Shown here: piece after piece, positions 1 to 9,249 of the stretch
Numbering within the stretch: position 1 is the first letter of the stretch
Layout: each line of letters opens with the position of its first letter
Assembly: GCF_004193175.1 (NCBI RefSeq)
Contig: NZ_SAUH01000001.1
Coordinates: forward strand, 558,001-622,000
Length of the DNA stretch: 64,000 nucleotides
Source of the DNA: Streptomyces sp. RFCAC02
Lineage (GTDB): Bacteria > Actinomycetota > Actinomycetes > Streptomycetales > Streptomycetaceae
Direction: 5' to 3'
The notes under the pieces: generated by a model
Told to the model about the DNA's origin: nothing
The model's input: the letters and a program-made list of their open reading frames with translations, nothing else
Database searches by the model: none
Translations under genes and position numbers: made by a program

Positions 1-701
1 CGCATCAGCGCGGCGTCGGCGGGCGTGGCGACGCCGCCGGCGGAGAACAGCACGACGGGCAGCTTGCCCAGCTCGGCGACCTCGCGGACCAGCTCGTAGG
101 GGGCGCGCAGCTCCTTGGCCGCGGCGTACAGCTCGTGGTTGTCGAGGCTCCGCAGCCGGCCGATGTCACCGCGGATCTGCCGCATGTGGCGCACGGCCTC
201 GACGACGTTGCCGGTGCCGGCCTCGCCCTTGGAGCGGATCATCGCCGCGCCCTCGGCGATGCGGCGCAGGGCCTCGCCGAGGTTGGTCGCGCCGCAGACG
301 AAGGGGGTCGTGAAGGACCACTTGTCGGTGTGGTTGACCTCGTCGGCGGGGGTGAGGACCTCGGACTCGTCGATGTAGTCGACGCCGAGGGCCTGGAGGA
401 CCTGGGCCTCCACGAGGTGGCCGATGCGGGACTTGGCCATCACCGGGATGGAGACGGCCTCGATGATGCCGTCGATCATGTCCGGGTCGGACATGCGGGC
501 GACGCCGCCGTCCTTGCGGATGTCGGCGGGGACGCGCTCCAGGGCCATGACGGCCACGGCGCCGGCGTCCTCGGCGATCCTCGCCTGCTCGGGGGTGACG
601 ACGTCCATGATCACACCGCCCTTGAGCTGCTCGGCCATGCCGCGCTTGACGCGGGCGGTACCGGTCTCGGGGGTCTGCGGGGTGCTGGGGGACGTGCTCA
701 C
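1..701 (-). CDS. pdxS: Pyridoxal 5'-phosphate synthase lyase subunit PdxS (partial, 3' end outside window)
   Basis: This is the N-terminal ~233 residues of PdxS, the synthase half of the DXP-independent vitamin B6 pathway. PdxS condenses ribose 5-phosphate, glyceraldehyde 3-phosphate and glutamine-derived ammonia (from PdxT) into pyridoxal phosphate. The translation reads [10 protein letters not shown] then [17 protein letters not shown], followed by [19 protein letters not shown], the hallmark barrel start of the family, and later [19 protein letters not shown]. The start is a GTG at 701 with GAGGT about 9 nt upstream. The C-terminal ~70 residues lie beyond the left edge. Known Streptomyces order would put pdxT next, outside the window. 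Identity is secure from sequence. Confidence 0.95.
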   Translation of the reverse strand, partial: MSTSPSTPQTPETGTARVKRGMAEQLKGGVIMDVVTPEQARIAEDAGAVAVMALERVPADIRKDGGVARMSDPDMIDGIIEAVSIPVMAKSRIGHLVEAQVLQALGVDYIDESEVLTPADEVNHTDKWSFTTPFVCGATNLGEALRRIAEGAAMIRSKGEAGTGNVVEAVRHMRQIRGDIGRLRSLDNHELYAAAKELRAPYELVREVAELGKLPVVLFSAGGVATPADAALM

Positions 702-786
702 GGATGCGACCTCACTGGACGAGTGCTCAACAAGTGCTGACGGTGGGCGCCGTCGCGCCGGACGGAACGGGCGGAAGCGCCATGAC

Positions 787-806
787 GGACAACCCTGTCC
801 ATCGTA
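787..806 (-). promoter_or_regulatory. Candidate pdxS promoter -10 and adjoining inverted repeat
   Basis: Reading toward pdxS, a TACGAT hexamer (806-801) fits the actinobacterial TAnnnT -10 shape. It is followed at once by the inverted repeat GGACA-N4-TGTCC (800-787), where a repressor or initiating polymerase would sit. No convincing -35 box is seen 16-18 nt upstream, so this is a weak call made from position and shape only. Confidence 0.3.
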
Positions 807-895
807 ATCCTGTTCGGAGGCGTCCCGAGGGGGCCGGGAGGCCACTCCCCCAGGGAACCGCGGGACCGGCCCCCGGGGAAAGAGCCAATCGTCCC

Positions 896-1528
896 TCAGT
901 GGCCCGCTTCGCCGCCGTCCCGCGTGCCGTTGTCCCCGGGCACGCCGTCCCCGGCAGCGGCGGACGGCCCGGCCGGCGGGGTGCCGTGCCCCGCCGCGTA
1001 CGCGACCAGCACGGGCGGCGGCTCGTCGTCCATCTCGAACGCCAGGGGGAACGGCGCGTGCCCCGCCAGCCGGAACCAGCGGACCATCCGGTGCCGCCGC
1101 ACGGCCCGCGCCGACCGCACCGCGTCGTTGTGGAACCTGCGGGCCATCGGCACCCGCCGCACGGCGGCCGCGAGTTCGTCAGCCCCGTCGCGGCCGCCCG
1201 GCGCCTCCCGCACGACGCGGAGCTGCCCGCCGTCCCCGAGGACCGCGCGCAGGGCCTGGCTCAGCTCGCTCTCGGCGACCTCGCGCTCCTCGTCCCTGGC
1301 GAGCCGGGCCGCGTGGGCCGCCTGGTACAGGACCATCGAGGCGGCCGGGTCGAGGACGCCGGCGGTGGCCAGCTCCTGCGCGATCGAGGCACGCCGCAGG
1401 AGCTGCGCGTCGAGCGCAGCCCGGGCGGCGTCGATCCGGGCGTGCAGGCGGTCGAGGCGGCCGGCGGTCCAGCTCAGATAGACCGCGGCGAGGACGAGCA
1501 CGGCGGCGATCCAGATGACGGTGGTCAC
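896..1528 (-). CDS. LemA-like membrane-anchored protein of unknown function
   Basis: The 210-aa protein begins with one membrane segment (about residues 4-20, [19 protein letters not shown]). A long charged helical region follows ([19 protein letters not shown] onward), resembling the coiled-coil body of LemA proteins, which are anchored by one N-terminal helix with the rest outside the membrane or cytoplasmic. The C-terminal 40 residues are Pro/Gly/Asp-rich and probably disordered. No catalytic motif is visible. It lies 18 nt downstream of pimA on the same strand and so is probably the last gene of the inositol-phospholipid operon. Its presence there hints at an envelope role, which is inference. 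Confidence 0.6.
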   Translation of the reverse strand: MTTVIWIAAVLVLAAVYLSWTAGRLDRLHARIDAARAALDAQLLRRASIAQELATAGVLDPAASMVLYQAAHAARLARDEEREVAESELSQALRAVLGDGGQLRVVREAPGGRDGADELAAAVRRVPMARRFHNDAVRSARAVRRHRMVRWFRLAGHAPFPLAFEMDDEPPPVLVAYAAGHGTPPAGPSAAAGDGVPGDNGTRDGGEAGH

Positions 1529-1546
1529 GCCGGGTCACCCTAGCGG

Positions 1547-2707
1547 TCAGTCGCGCGCGAACCCGAACCGGCCCGGCCGCGCGGCCCGCTCGTCCGGGGC
1601 CACCGCGCCGGCGCCCGCGGTCACCGTCTCGTAGACGGCGAGGATGTCGGCGCCGACCGTCGCCCAGTCGAACCGGCGGACGTGCGCGCTGCCCCGCGCG
1701 CGCAGCCCGGTCAGGCGCTCCGGGTCGGCGAGCAGCGCCACCGCGGCGTCGGCGAGGGCGTCGGCGTCCTCGTTCGGGAAGAGGGCGCCCGCCGCTCCCC
1801 CGTCCAGGACCTGCGCGAACGCGTCCAGGTCGCTGGCCAGCACGGCGGCACCCGCCGACATCGCCTCGACCAGGATGATCCCGAAGCTCTCGCCGCCGGT
1901 GTTGGGCGCGACATAGAGGTCGACGCTGCGCAGCAGCCGCGCCTTGTCCTCGTCGCTGACCATGCCGAGGAACTCCACCCGCTCCCGCGCCGCCGGCGGC
2001 AGCCCCTCGACGGCCTCCTCCGTGTCGCCGCGGCCGGCGACGAGGAGCCGGACGCCGGGGCGCGCGGCGAGGATGCGGGGCAGTGCCCGCATCAGCACGG
2101 GCAGCCCCTTGCGCGGCTCGTCGATCCGGCCGATGAAGCCGATCGTGTCGCCCTGCCACTCCGGGCGCGGCTCCGCCCGCGCGAAGAAGTCGACGTCGAC
2201 ACCGTTCGGGATGACGACGGCGTCACCGCCCAGGTGTTCCACGAGGGTGCGGCGGGCGTACTCGCTCACCGCGACCCGGGCGCTGATCTTCTCCAGCGCC
2301 GGCTGGAGGATCGGGTAGGCCGCGACCATGGCGCGGGAGCGCGGGTTGGACGTGTGGAACGTCGCGACGATCGGGCCGCGCGCCGCCCAGCAGGTGAGCA
2401 GGGACAGCGACGGGGTGGCCGGCTCGTGGATGTGGAGCACGTCGAAGTCGCCCTCGTGCACCCAGCGGCGGACCCGGGCGGCGGACAGGAAGCCGAACGT
2501 GAGCCGCGCCACGGACCCGTTGTACGGCACGGGGACGGCACGGCCGGCGCTCACCACGTACGCGGGCAGGGGGGTCTCGTCGTCGGCCGGCGCGAGGACG
2601 GACACGTCGTGCCCGAGGCGGATGAGGTGCTCCGCCAGGTCGCGCACGTGGAACTGCACGCCTCCTGGGACGTCCCAGGAGTACGGGCAGACGATGCCGA
2701 TCCTCAT
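1547..2707 (-). CDS. pimA: Phosphatidylinositol alpha-mannosyltransferase (GT4 family)
   Basis: A 386-aa GT-B fold glycosyltransferase, the usual length for PimA, which transfers the first mannose from GDP-mannose to phosphatidylinositol at the inner face of the membrane. The N terminus MRIGIVCPYSWDVPGGVQFH carries the GGVQ acceptor loop. The C-terminal domain has IGFIGRIDEPRKGLPVL and the nucleotide-sugar E-x7-E motif in GGESFGIILVEAMSAG (about residues 272-286). The acyltransferase stop lies 19 nt upstream and pgsA precedes that, so substrate synthesis, mannosylation and acylation are encoded together. In Streptomyces this makes PIM-type glycolipids. The last ~15 residues (arginine-rich) look unstructured. 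Confidence 0.92.
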   Translation of the reverse strand: MRIGIVCPYSWDVPGGVQFHVRDLAEHLIRLGHDVSVLAPADDETPLPAYVVSAGRAVPVPYNGSVARLTFGFLSAARVRRWVHEGDFDVLHIHEPATPSLSLLTCWAARGPIVATFHTSNPRSRAMVAAYPILQPALEKISARVAVSEYARRTLVEHLGGDAVVIPNGVDVDFFARAEPRPEWQGDTIGFIGRIDEPRKGLPVLMRALPRILAARPGVRLLVAGRGDTEEAVEGLPPAARERVEFLGMVSDEDKARLLRSVDLYVAPNTGGESFGIILVEAMSAGAAVLASDLDAFAQVLDGGAAGALFPNEDADALADAAVALLADPERLTGLRARGSAHVRRFDWATVGADILAVYETVTAGAGAVAPDERAARPGRFGFARD

Positions 2708-2726
2708 GCGGTGCCGCCTTCCGGAG

Positions 2727-3626
2727 TCATCGGGCGGAGGACGCGGGGGCGTCGCCCGGCCACAGCCGCTGGAGCATGTGCCAGTCCTGGGGGTGCTGCG
2801 CGATGCCCTCGGCGAAACGGTCGGCTAGCGCCTGCGTCATGACGGCGGTGCGCTCGGCGCGCGTCCCCGTCTCCGGCACGGGCACGGCCGGGTGGACCCG
2901 CCCCCGCATGAGCGGCGGGGCGTCGTACCAGAGGGTGGCGGGCAGCAGCAGGGCGCCGGTCTGCTGCGCGAGCAGGGCGGGTCCCGCCGGCATGCGGGCG
3001 GTGGCGCCGAAGAACGACACCTCGACGCCGGAGCGCGTCAGGTCGCGGTCGGCGACGAGGCAGACCAGGCCGCCGGCCCGCAGCCGCCGCGCGAGGCTGC
3101 CGAACGACGAGCCGCCGGTGTGCGGCAGGACCTCCATGCCGAGGCCCTCGCGGTAGGCGACGAACCGGTCGTACAGCGTCTCGGGCCGCAGGCGCTCCGC
3201 GACGGTGGCGAACGGGGTGCGCAGCGCGGTGACGACCCAGGCGCCGGCGAGGTCCCAGTTGGCCATGTGCGGGAGGGCGAGGACGACACCCCGGCCCGAG
3301 GCGAGCGCCTCGGTCACGAGGTGGATGTCCTCTATGACGCAGGAGGTCCTTATGCGCTCGGGTCCGTACACCGGCAGCCGGAACGACTCGATCCAGTAGC
3401 GCAGGTAGCTGCGCATGCCGGCCCGGGACAGGGCGCGCAGGCGCTCCGGTGTCGGGTCGGGGACGACTCGGGCGAGGTTGGCCTCGAGCTGCCGTACGCC
3501 CCGGCCCGACCGCCGCCAGGCGGCGTCGGCGGCAGCGCGGCCCAGGGCGTGCGCGGCCGGCTCGGGGAGACGTTTGACGGCGGCCCAGCCGGAACCGTAG
3601 AGCGCGTCGGAGAGGCGTTCCCTCAT
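2727..3626 (-). CDS. Phosphatidylinositol mannoside acyltransferase (lauroyltransferase/HtrB family)
   Basis: A 299-aa member of the LpxL/HtrB acyltransferase family. In actinobacteria this family includes PatA, which acylates the mannose of PIM1/PIM2 using acyl-CoA. The catalytic H-x4-D type motif is seen as LPHMANWDLAGAW, and further family marks are EVLPHTGGSSFGSLARRL and CLVADRDLTRSGVEVSFFG. The ATG at 3626 is chosen because it overlaps the pgsA stop codon as ATGA, showing translational coupling. A longer open frame upstream would run through pgsA. Placement between pgsA and pimA supports a PIM substrate. The exact acyl chain cannot be told from sequence. Confidence 0.85.
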   Translation of the reverse strand: MRERLSDALYGSGWAAVKRLPEPAAHALGRAAADAAWRRSGRGVRQLEANLARVVPDPTPERLRALSRAGMRSYLRYWIESFRLPVYGPERIRTSCVIEDIHLVTEALASGRGVVLALPHMANWDLAGAWVVTALRTPFATVAERLRPETLYDRFVAYREGLGMEVLPHTGGSSFGSLARRLRAGGLVCLVADRDLTRSGVEVSFFGATARMPAGPALLAQQTGALLLPATLWYDAPPLMRGRVHPAVPVPETGTRAERTAVMTQALADRFAEGIAQHPQDWHMLQRLWPGDAPASSAR

Positions 3627-4303
3627 GCGGGGCCGCTTCCCCGTTCCGCAGCCGCGCGGGCGGCCTCGGCGGCGTCGGCCTCGGCCGCCTCGCGGCGCAC
3701 GGTCACGACCCGCTGGACGAGGGTGACGAAGCTGCCGGCGGCCACCACCCACAGGGCGATGGGCAGGAGCACGCCGATGTGCGGCACGTCGAAGGTGCGC
3801 TCCCAGCCGGCGAAGCCCGCGAGGACGAGGGTGATGACGAGCCGTTCGGCGCGCTCCACGAGACCGTTGACGGCGACCGGCATGCCGATGCTCTCGCCCC
3901 TGGCCTTGGTGTAGGAGACGACCTGGCCGCTGGCGAGGCAGAAGAGGGTGACGGCGCACAGGACCTCGTTGTCACCGCCGCCCGCGTACCACAGGGCGAT
4001 GCCGGAGAAGATCGCCGCGTCGGCGACCCGGTCGAGCGTCGAGTCGAGGAACGCGCCCCACCGGCTGGAGGTGCCGATCTGACGCGCCATGTTGCCGTCG
4101 ACGAGGTCGGAGAAGACGAACAGCGTGATCACGACCGTGCCCCAGAAGAACTCGCCCCGGGGGAAGAAGACCAGCGCGCCCGCCATGACTCCGGCCGTCC
4201 CGACCAGGGTGACCATGTCGGGGGTCACCCGCAGGCGGATCAGCAGCGCGGCGAATGGCGTGAGGACACGCGTGAAAAAGGCACGCGCGTACTTGTTGAG
4301 CAT
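3623..4303 (-). CDS. pgsA: CDP-alcohol phosphatidyltransferase, probable phosphatidylinositol phosphate synthase
   Basis: A 226-aa integral membrane enzyme with the complete CDP-alcohol phosphatidyltransferase signature D-x2-DG-x2-AR-x8-G-x3-D-x3-D: D66, D69-G70, A73-R74, G83, D87 and D91. These acidic residues bind the metal and the CDP-diacylglycerol pyrophosphate. In actinobacteria the homologue next to pimA joins inositol 1-phosphate to CDP-diacylglycerol to give PI phosphate, so that substrate is inferred from neighbours. About five or six hydrophobic segments follow. It heads the operon pgsA-acyltransferase-pimA-LemA-like. The last ~25 residues are Ala/Glu-rich. The sequence cannot by itself exclude phosphatidylglycerophosphate synthase activity. 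Confidence 0.85.
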   Translation of the reverse strand: MLNKYARAFFTRVLTPFAALLIRLRVTPDMVTLVGTAGVMAGALVFFPRGEFFWGTVVITLFVFSDLVDGNMARQIGTSSRWGAFLDSTLDRVADAAIFSGIALWYAGGGDNEVLCAVTLFCLASGQVVSYTKARGESIGMPVAVNGLVERAERLVITLVLAGFAGWERTFDVPHIGVLLPIALWVVAAGSFVTLVQRVVTVRREAAEADAAEAARAAAERGSGPA

Positions 4304-4618
4304 GTCCTTCCCAGGGGGTCGGGGCGGGCCGCGGCGGTCGGGCGGCCATCAGGAGGCCCCATCGTAGTCACGTGGGCGGCCGGTCCGTGCGGCGGCCGGT
4401 GGGCGGTGCTCCGGGGCACGCCGGGGGCGCGTGGGGCGGATGACGCGGGGCGGGCGGGGTGGCTCCGGGGAAGTTTGGCCGGAGATGGTCCGCTCACGGG
4501 GTGCGCGGGGCGCCGCGCCGCTAGGCTTGCGGCCGTTCAGGTGTGCCCGGCGCGCGAGGAGGGAAGTGCCCCCTCAGCGGCCGGTGTTCGGCGGCGGTCC
4601 GAGAGCTGGGGGTGTCCG
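4304..4618. other. Divergent intergenic region, pgsA and 558-aa membrane protein
   Basis: No gene is seen in these 315 bases. Both flanking genes point outward, so promoters for the phospholipid operon and for the membrane protein should lie here. A TACGAT hexamer reading toward pgsA (4366-4361) and a TAGGCT reading rightward (near 4523) have the -10 shape, but neither has a matching -35 box. Confidence 0.4.
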
Positions 4619-6295
4619 ATGGCGGGTCTGAGCGGCCCGGGGAACGGGGCGGGGTTCGAGTTCGACCTCGGGATCGGCGCGCAGGTCCCGCTGTCCGGGG
4701 CGGGCAGCGGGATGCCGGGCCTGTCGAACGCGATCGCCTCCGTGTCCTACCGGGACTGGGCGCCGGAGCGGATCAAGGAGCCGAACGACGCGGCCGACGT
4801 GAAGACGGGCAAGTTCTCCCTCCTGGAGCCGAACCTCGGCGAGGCGTTCACCCGCGCCGTGGAGACGCGGATGCTGGCGGACGGCCGCAAGCCGCTCGTC
4901 CAGTCCTTCGGGATCGAGCCGCGGACGGTCGTCGAGCACGCGCTGAACGCCAAGCGGATCCGGCGGCAGCGCGACCGCAGGCTCACCGCGCTGATGATCG
5001 TGTTCGGGGTGCTGTTCCTGCCGGGCGTCGCCGTGTGGCTCGGGCTGTTCCAGCTCCGGCGGACGTTCGCCGGGTCGCAGGGGCGGCGCGCGGGCGCCCT
5101 CGGGTCCCTGCTGCTGGCGATGATCGCGGTGCTCGCGGTCGTCGCGGTCCTGCGGGCGCCGGTGGACGGGGTGCTGCGGCTGTACCTGTGGGCCGTCCTG
5201 CCCGCCCCCGTGCTGGGCTGGCTGTGGGCGCGCCAGATCTGCGAGCGCACCGCCGTGAACCTGCGCGCGCACTGGACCGACCTGCTCGGCGGCGGCGGTG
5301 CGGGCGCGCGCATCCCGGAGGCCGTCCCGCAGAACCCGAACGACGCCGAGGCCGAGCGCGTGCGCGTGGGGCTCGCGAAGCTGGCGGCCGAGCAGCGCAG
5401 CAACCTCGTCCACTACGCCGGTCCCAAGGGGATACTCGGCATGGGCGTGCGCTGGGGGAGCTGGCAGCTCGCGGAGGAGCTGCGGCCCAAGGACCCGGGC
5501 CGGGAGATCGATCCCTTCCGCGCGTGGGACGTGGCGCGGGCGATCGGGGAGCAGCTCCAGCTTCTGGAGCGGGGGCCGCTGCACACCGGCGGGTTCAAGG
5601 CGCCCTCGATAGTGCACTGGATCGTCCGGCACGTGGGCGAGGGCGCCGGTGAGGTGTCCCGGCCCGACGGCCCCACGGCCGACGGCTACAGCTTCAACTC
5701 GCTGGAGGTCCAGCGCATCTGCAACGAGCAGCAGTACGACAAGGGCGACCGGCACTACGTGGGCGCGCAGTTCGTGCTGTGGGAGGGCGAGCTGGTCATC
5801 ACCATGATGATCTCGGTGACGGTCCTCCACCACACCCTGCGGATCGAGGTGACGGGGCACGCGCTCGGGCCGCTCGACGGCTGGTTCCGCAAGGGTCCCG
5901 ACACGGAGACGAAGGAGATCAGGGACCCGCTGCGGCCTTGGAAGGTGACGAAGAAGCCGGTGCCGCTCGTGAAACCGCGCGAGGTGGTGCGGCTGGCGGC
6001 CAGGGCGCCGCTGACGTGGTTCCCCGCCCGGCTGGACAAGCTCGGCGGCACGATCGCCCTGCCCGAGCCGCTCGGCCTGCGGCACACGTGGGCGACGAAG
6101 CCGTGGCGGCACCGCTTCATGGTGGACGACGTGCTGCGGACGGCCACACCGGTCCTGCGGGTCGCGCACGCGGCGGCGATAAAGGTCCTCGCCGAGCACG
6201 GCGTGGAGGTCGCGCCGTTCGACAGCAGGGCGCAGGCGCTGAGCGGTCAGGTCGAGGCGGCCGAGCCGCGCCACGCGGACGAGTACAACATGTGA
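4619..6295 (+). CDS. Conserved hypothetical integral membrane protein (558 aa)
   Basis: I do not recognise a named family. The first ~115 residues are soluble. Three hydrophobic segments follow, about residues 122-145 (LTALMIVFGVLFLPGVAVW), 160-180 and 187-207, then a long soluble domain of ~350 residues containing WGSWQLAEELRPKDPGREID and YDKGDRHYVGAQFVLWEGEL. The ATG at 4619 is preferred over far longer upstream reading because GGGGGTG stands 5 nt before it and the upstream frame would run across pgsA on the other strand. It sits between the phospholipid operon and a HIT gene, facing rightward. The order is probably conserved in Streptomyces, which would suggest an envelope-associated role, but nothing shows a reaction. 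Confidence 0.7.
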   Translation: MAGLSGPGNGAGFEFDLGIGAQVPLSGAGSGMPGLSNAIASVSYRDWAPERIKEPNDAADVKTGKFSLLEPNLGEAFTRAVETRMLADGRKPLVQSFGIEPRTVVEHALNAKRIRRQRDRRLTALMIVFGVLFLPGVAVWLGLFQLRRTFAGSQGRRAGALGSLLLAMIAVLAVVAVLRAPVDGVLRLYLWAVLPAPVLGWLWARQICERTAVNLRAHWTDLLGGGGAGARIPEAVPQNPNDAEAERVRVGLAKLAAEQRSNLVHYAGPKGILGMGVRWGSWQLAEELRPKDPGREIDPFRAWDVARAIGEQLQLLERGPLHTGGFKAPSIVHWIVRHVGEGAGEVSRPDGPTADGYSFNSLEVQRICNEQQYDKGDRHYVGAQFVLWEGELVITMMISVTVLHHTLRIEVTGHALGPLDGWFRKGPDTETKEIRDPLRPWKVTKKPVPLVKPREVVRLAARAPLTWFPARLDKLGGTIALPEPLGLRHTWATKPWRHRFMVDDVLRTATPVLRVAHAAAIKVLAEHGVEVAPFDSRAQALSGQVEAAEPRHADEYNM

Positions 6296-6345
6296 GCCGG
6301 CCGCCGGTCCCGGTCCCCCGCGGGCCGGGGCCGTGCGGCGTCCGG

Positions 6346-6903
6346 TCAGACGGGCCAGGCGGCGGCGAGCATCCGCCGGGTGTCGGCGAGGAGCTGCGGC
6401 AGCACCCGGGTGTTGCCGACGACCGGCATGAAGTTGGCGTCGCCTCCCCAGCGGGGCACGACGTGCTGGTGCAGGTGCGGGGCGATGCCGGCGCCGGCGG
6501 CGGTGCCCTGGTTCAGGCCGATGTTGAAGCCGTGGGCGCCGGAGGCGGTGCGGATCGCCGTCATGGCCCGCTTGGTCAGCTCGGCCAGCTCCGCCGTCTC
6601 CTCACCGGTCAGCTCGGTGTAGTCCGCGACATGGCGGTAGGGCACGACCAGCAGGTGGCCGCCGTTGTACGGGTAGAGGTTGAGCACGGCGTAGACGGCC
6701 GAGCCGCGCGCCACGACGAGCCCGTCCTCGTCGCTCTTCCCCGGGATCGCGCAGAACGGGCAGCCGTCGCCCGCGTCCGGGCCGGTGGGCTTTCCCTCGC
6801 CCTGGATGTACGCCATGCGGTGGGGGGTCCACAGGCGCTGGAACGCGTCCGGCGTCCCGACTCCGATCTGCTGTTCCGGCTCGCTGCTCATGGGCGCCAG
6901 CAT
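6346..6903 (-). CDS. HIT family protein, probable dinucleoside polyphosphate phosphorylase/hydrolase
   Basis: A 185-aa histidine-triad protein. The catalytic HIT motif HLHQHVV is at about residues 143-149, the usual H-phi-H-phi-H nucleotide-binding and nucleophile site. An upstream CPFC pair (about 48-51) is the zinc knuckle seen in the Ap4A phosphorylase-like actinobacterial branch. Family enzymes cleave Ap4A or related nucleotides, and the exact substrate is not clear here. Two starts are possible, ATG 6903 or ATG 6891, and neither has a strong ribosome site. A 15-bp hairpin separates it from thrS upstream, so it probably has its own promoter. Confidence 0.88.
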   Translation of the reverse strand: MLAPMSSEPEQQIGVGTPDAFQRLWTPHRMAYIQGEGKPTGPDAGDGCPFCAIPGKSDEDGLVVARGSAVYAVLNLYPYNGGHLLVVPYRHVADYTELTGEETAELAELTKRAMTAIRTASGAHGFNIGLNQGTAAGAGIAPHLHQHVVPRWGGDANFMPVVGNTRVLPQLLADTRRMLAAAWPV

Positions 6904-6934
6904 ATGGCGTGCCCGCCCCCGCCACGGGCGGTGC

Positions 6935-6967
6935 CCCGGGGCGCGGACGGGTCGTCCGCGCCCCGGG
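6935..6967 (-). terminator. Strong hairpin terminator after thrS
   Basis: Perfect 15-bp stem, CCCGGGGCGCGGACG (6935-6949) and its complement (6953-6967), with a 3-nt loop. It starts 6 bases past the thrS stop codon. There is no U-tract, which is normal for Streptomyces terminators. Confidence 0.75.
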
Positions 6968-6973
6968 CGCCGG

Positions 6974-8953
6974 TCAGACCTGGACGCGGGAGGCGACGGC
7001 CTCGGCGATCTCGCGGAGCGCCTCGTCGCGCGGGACGCCGTTCTTCTGGGAGCCGTCGCGGTAGCGGAAGCTGACGGCGCCCTTCGCCACGTCGTCGTCG
7101 CCCGCGATCACCATGAAGGGGATCTTGGCCTTCTGGGCGTTGCGGATCTTCTTCTGCATGCGGTCGGACGACGCGTCCACCTCGACCCGCAGCCCCTGGG
7201 CCTTCGCCTCGGCGGCGAACTCCTGGAGGTAGGGGACGTGGGTGTCGCCGATCGGGATGCCGACCGCCTGCACCGGGGCGAGCCACGGCGGGAAGACACC
7301 GGCGTAGTGCTCCAGCAGGACGGCGAAGAACCGCTCGATCGAGCCGAACAGCGCGCGGTGGATCATGACGGGCTGCTGCCGCGAGCCGTCGGCCGCGGTG
7401 TACTCCAGCTCGAAGCGCTTGGGCTGCTGGAAGTCGACCTGGATCGTGGACATCTGCCAGCTCCGCCCGATGGCGTCCCTGGCCTGCACGGAGATCTTCG
7501 GACCGTAGTACGCGGCGCCGCCGGGGTCGAGGACGAGTTCGAGACCCTGCTTGCCGGCCGCCTGGCGCAGCACCTCGGTGGCCTCCGCCCACTCCTCCGG
7601 CTCACCGATGAACTTGTCGCTGTCGCCCCGGGTGGACAGCTCCAGGTAGAAGTCGGAGAGGCCGTAGTCCCGCAGGAGGCCGAGGACGAAGGTGAGGAGC
7701 GCGTCCAGCTCGTCCGGCATCTGCTCCTTGGTGCAGTAGATGTGGGAGTCGTCCTGGGTGAACCCGCGGGTCCTGGTGAGGCCGTGGACGACACCGGACT
7801 TCTCGTACCGGTAGACCGTGCCGAACTCGAACAGCCGCAGCGGCAATTCCCGGTAGGACCGCCCGCGCGCCCGGAAAATCAGGTTGTGCATCGGGCAGTT
7901 CATGGCCTTCAGGTAATAATCCTGGCCTTCGAATTCCATGGGCGGGAACATGGATTCGTCGTAGTTCGGCAGGTGGCCGGAGATTTCGAAGAGACGCCGC
8001 TTGCTGATGTGCGGCGTGTTGACGAATTCGTATCCCGATTCCTCGTGGCGGCGGCGCGAGTAGTCCTCCATCACGCGGCGCACCGTGCCGCCCTTGGGGT
8101 GGAAGACGGCCAGGCCCGAGCCCAGCTCCTCGGGAATGGAGAAGAGGTCAAGCTCCGTGCCGAGGCGGCGGTGGTCGCGCTTCTCCGCCTCGGCGAGGAA
8201 CGCGAGGTGCGCCTTCAGTTCGTCCTTCGACGGCCAGGCAGTGCCGTAGATGCGCTGGAGCTGCGGGTTGCGCTCGCTGCCGCGCCAGTACGCGGCGGCG
8301 CTGCGCATCAGCTTGAACGCCGGGATGAGCCGGGTGCTCGGCAGGTGCGGCCCGCGGCACAGGTCCTTCCAGCAGGTCTCGCCGGTCTTCGGGTCGAGGT
8401 TGTCGTAGATGGTGAGTTCGCCGGCGCCGACCTCGGCGCCCGCGCCCTCGGCCGCGTCGGCGGCGGCGCCCTTGAGGCCGATCAGCTCCAGCTTGTAGGG
8501 CTCGGCCGCGAGTTCGGCGCGGGCCTCGTCGTCGCCGACGACGCGGCGGGAGAAGCGCTGGCCCTGCTTCTGGATCTGCTGCATCCGCTTCTCGATGCGG
8601 GCGAGGTCCTCCGGGTTGAACGGCTCGGGGACGTCGAAGTCGTAGTAGAACCCGTCCTTGATGGGCGGGCCGATGCCGAGCCTGGCCTCGGGGAAGAGCT
8701 CCTGCACCGCCTGGGCCATGACGTGCGCGGTGGAGTGGCGCAGGATGTCGAGCCCGTCCTGCGAGGCGAGGGTGACGGGCTCGATCTCGTCCCCGTCGGC
8801 GAGCTCACGGGTCAGGTCCCGCAGGGCGCCCGCGACGCGGACGGCGACGACGGAGCGGTCGTCCTCGAAGAGCGCGGCGGCCGTAGTGCCCGTGGTCACC
8901 ACGCGTTCTTCCCGCTCGGAATCGCGTTGGATGATCACACGGATGTCTGCCAC
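6974..8953 (-). CDS. thrS: Threonine--tRNA ligase
   Basis: A 659-aa class II aminoacyl-tRNA synthetase of full usual length. It has an N-terminal TGS domain ([19 protein letters not shown] onward), the second additional (editing) domain with [12 protein letters not shown], and the catalytic core with [17 protein letters not shown] and [18 protein letters not shown], the zinc-binding threonine site region. The C-terminal anticodon-binding domain follows. It charges tRNA-Thr with threonine in the cytoplasm. The start is GTG 8953 because AGGAGA lies at the proper distance and the protein then begins at the family's normal N terminus. A longer frame to 9076 would add an Arg-rich tail with no support. 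I see no T-box leader. Confidence 0.96.
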   Translation of the reverse strand: MADIRVIIQRDSEREERVVTTGTTAAALFEDDRSVVAVRVAGALRDLTRELADGDEIEPVTLASQDGLDILRHSTAHVMAQAVQELFPEARLGIGPPIKDGFYYDFDVPEPFNPEDLARIEKRMQQIQKQGQRFSRRVVGDDEARAELAAEPYKLELIGLKGAAADAAEGAGAEVGAGELTIYDNLDPKTGETCWKDLCRGPHLPSTRLIPAFKLMRSAAAYWRGSERNPQLQRIYGTAWPSKDELKAHLAFLAEAEKRDHRRLGTELDLFSIPEELGSGLAVFHPKGGTVRRVMEDYSRRRHEESGYEFVNTPHISKRRLFEISGHLPNYDESMFPPMEFEGQDYYLKAMNCPMHNLIFRARGRSYRELPLRLFEFGTVYRYEKSGVVHGLTRTRGFTQDDSHIYCTKEQMPDELDALLTFVLGLLRDYGLSDFYLELSTRGDSDKFIGEPEEWAEATEVLRQAAGKQGLELVLDPGGAAYYGPKISVQARDAIGRSWQMSTIQVDFQQPKRFELEYTAADGSRQQPVMIHRALFGSIERFFAVLLEHYAGVFPPWLAPVQAVGIPIGDTHVPYLQEFAAEAKAQGLRVEVDASSDRMQKKIRNAQKAKIPFMVIAGDDDVAKGAVSFRYRDGSQKNGVPRDEALREIAEAVASRVQV

Positions 8954-9131
8954 CGGTCTCTCCTGACATGTGTCTCGGCCCGGCCCCTGCCGGGCGCGGC
9001 GCGGCGCCGGCCGCGCAGTTCCGCATCGTACCGAGGCGGCGGGGGCGGAAGCGAAGCGGCGGCGGGCGGCGGGCACGACGACGGCGGCCCGCCGTCACGG
9101 AGTCCGTGACGGCGGGCCGCCGGTGTGCCGG

Positions 9132-9203
9132 TGGGCGATACTGGGATCGAACCAGTGACCTCTTCGGTGTGAACGAAGCGCTCTCCCGCTGAGCTAATCG
9201 CCC
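9132..9203 (-). tRNA. tRNA-Val (anticodon CAC)
   Basis: The minus strand folds as a 72-nt cloverleaf. Acceptor stem GGGCGAT pairs with ATCGCCC (discriminator A), the D arm is TTAGCTCAGCGGGAGAG, the anticodon stem-loop CTTCG-TTCACAC-CGAAG has anticodon CAC, and the T arm is CTGGTTCGATCCCAG. CCA is not encoded. It stands alone between thrS and the SRPBCC gene. Confidence 0.96.
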
Positions 9204-9249
9204 CTGTGAGCTTGCGCCTTGCGGCACGGGAAGAACCATACAGGGCAGG

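Noticed and set aside
8954..9131. T-box leader before thrS
   Set aside because: No T-box sequence or specifier loop was seen; the region is short and GC-rich with a plain ribosome site.
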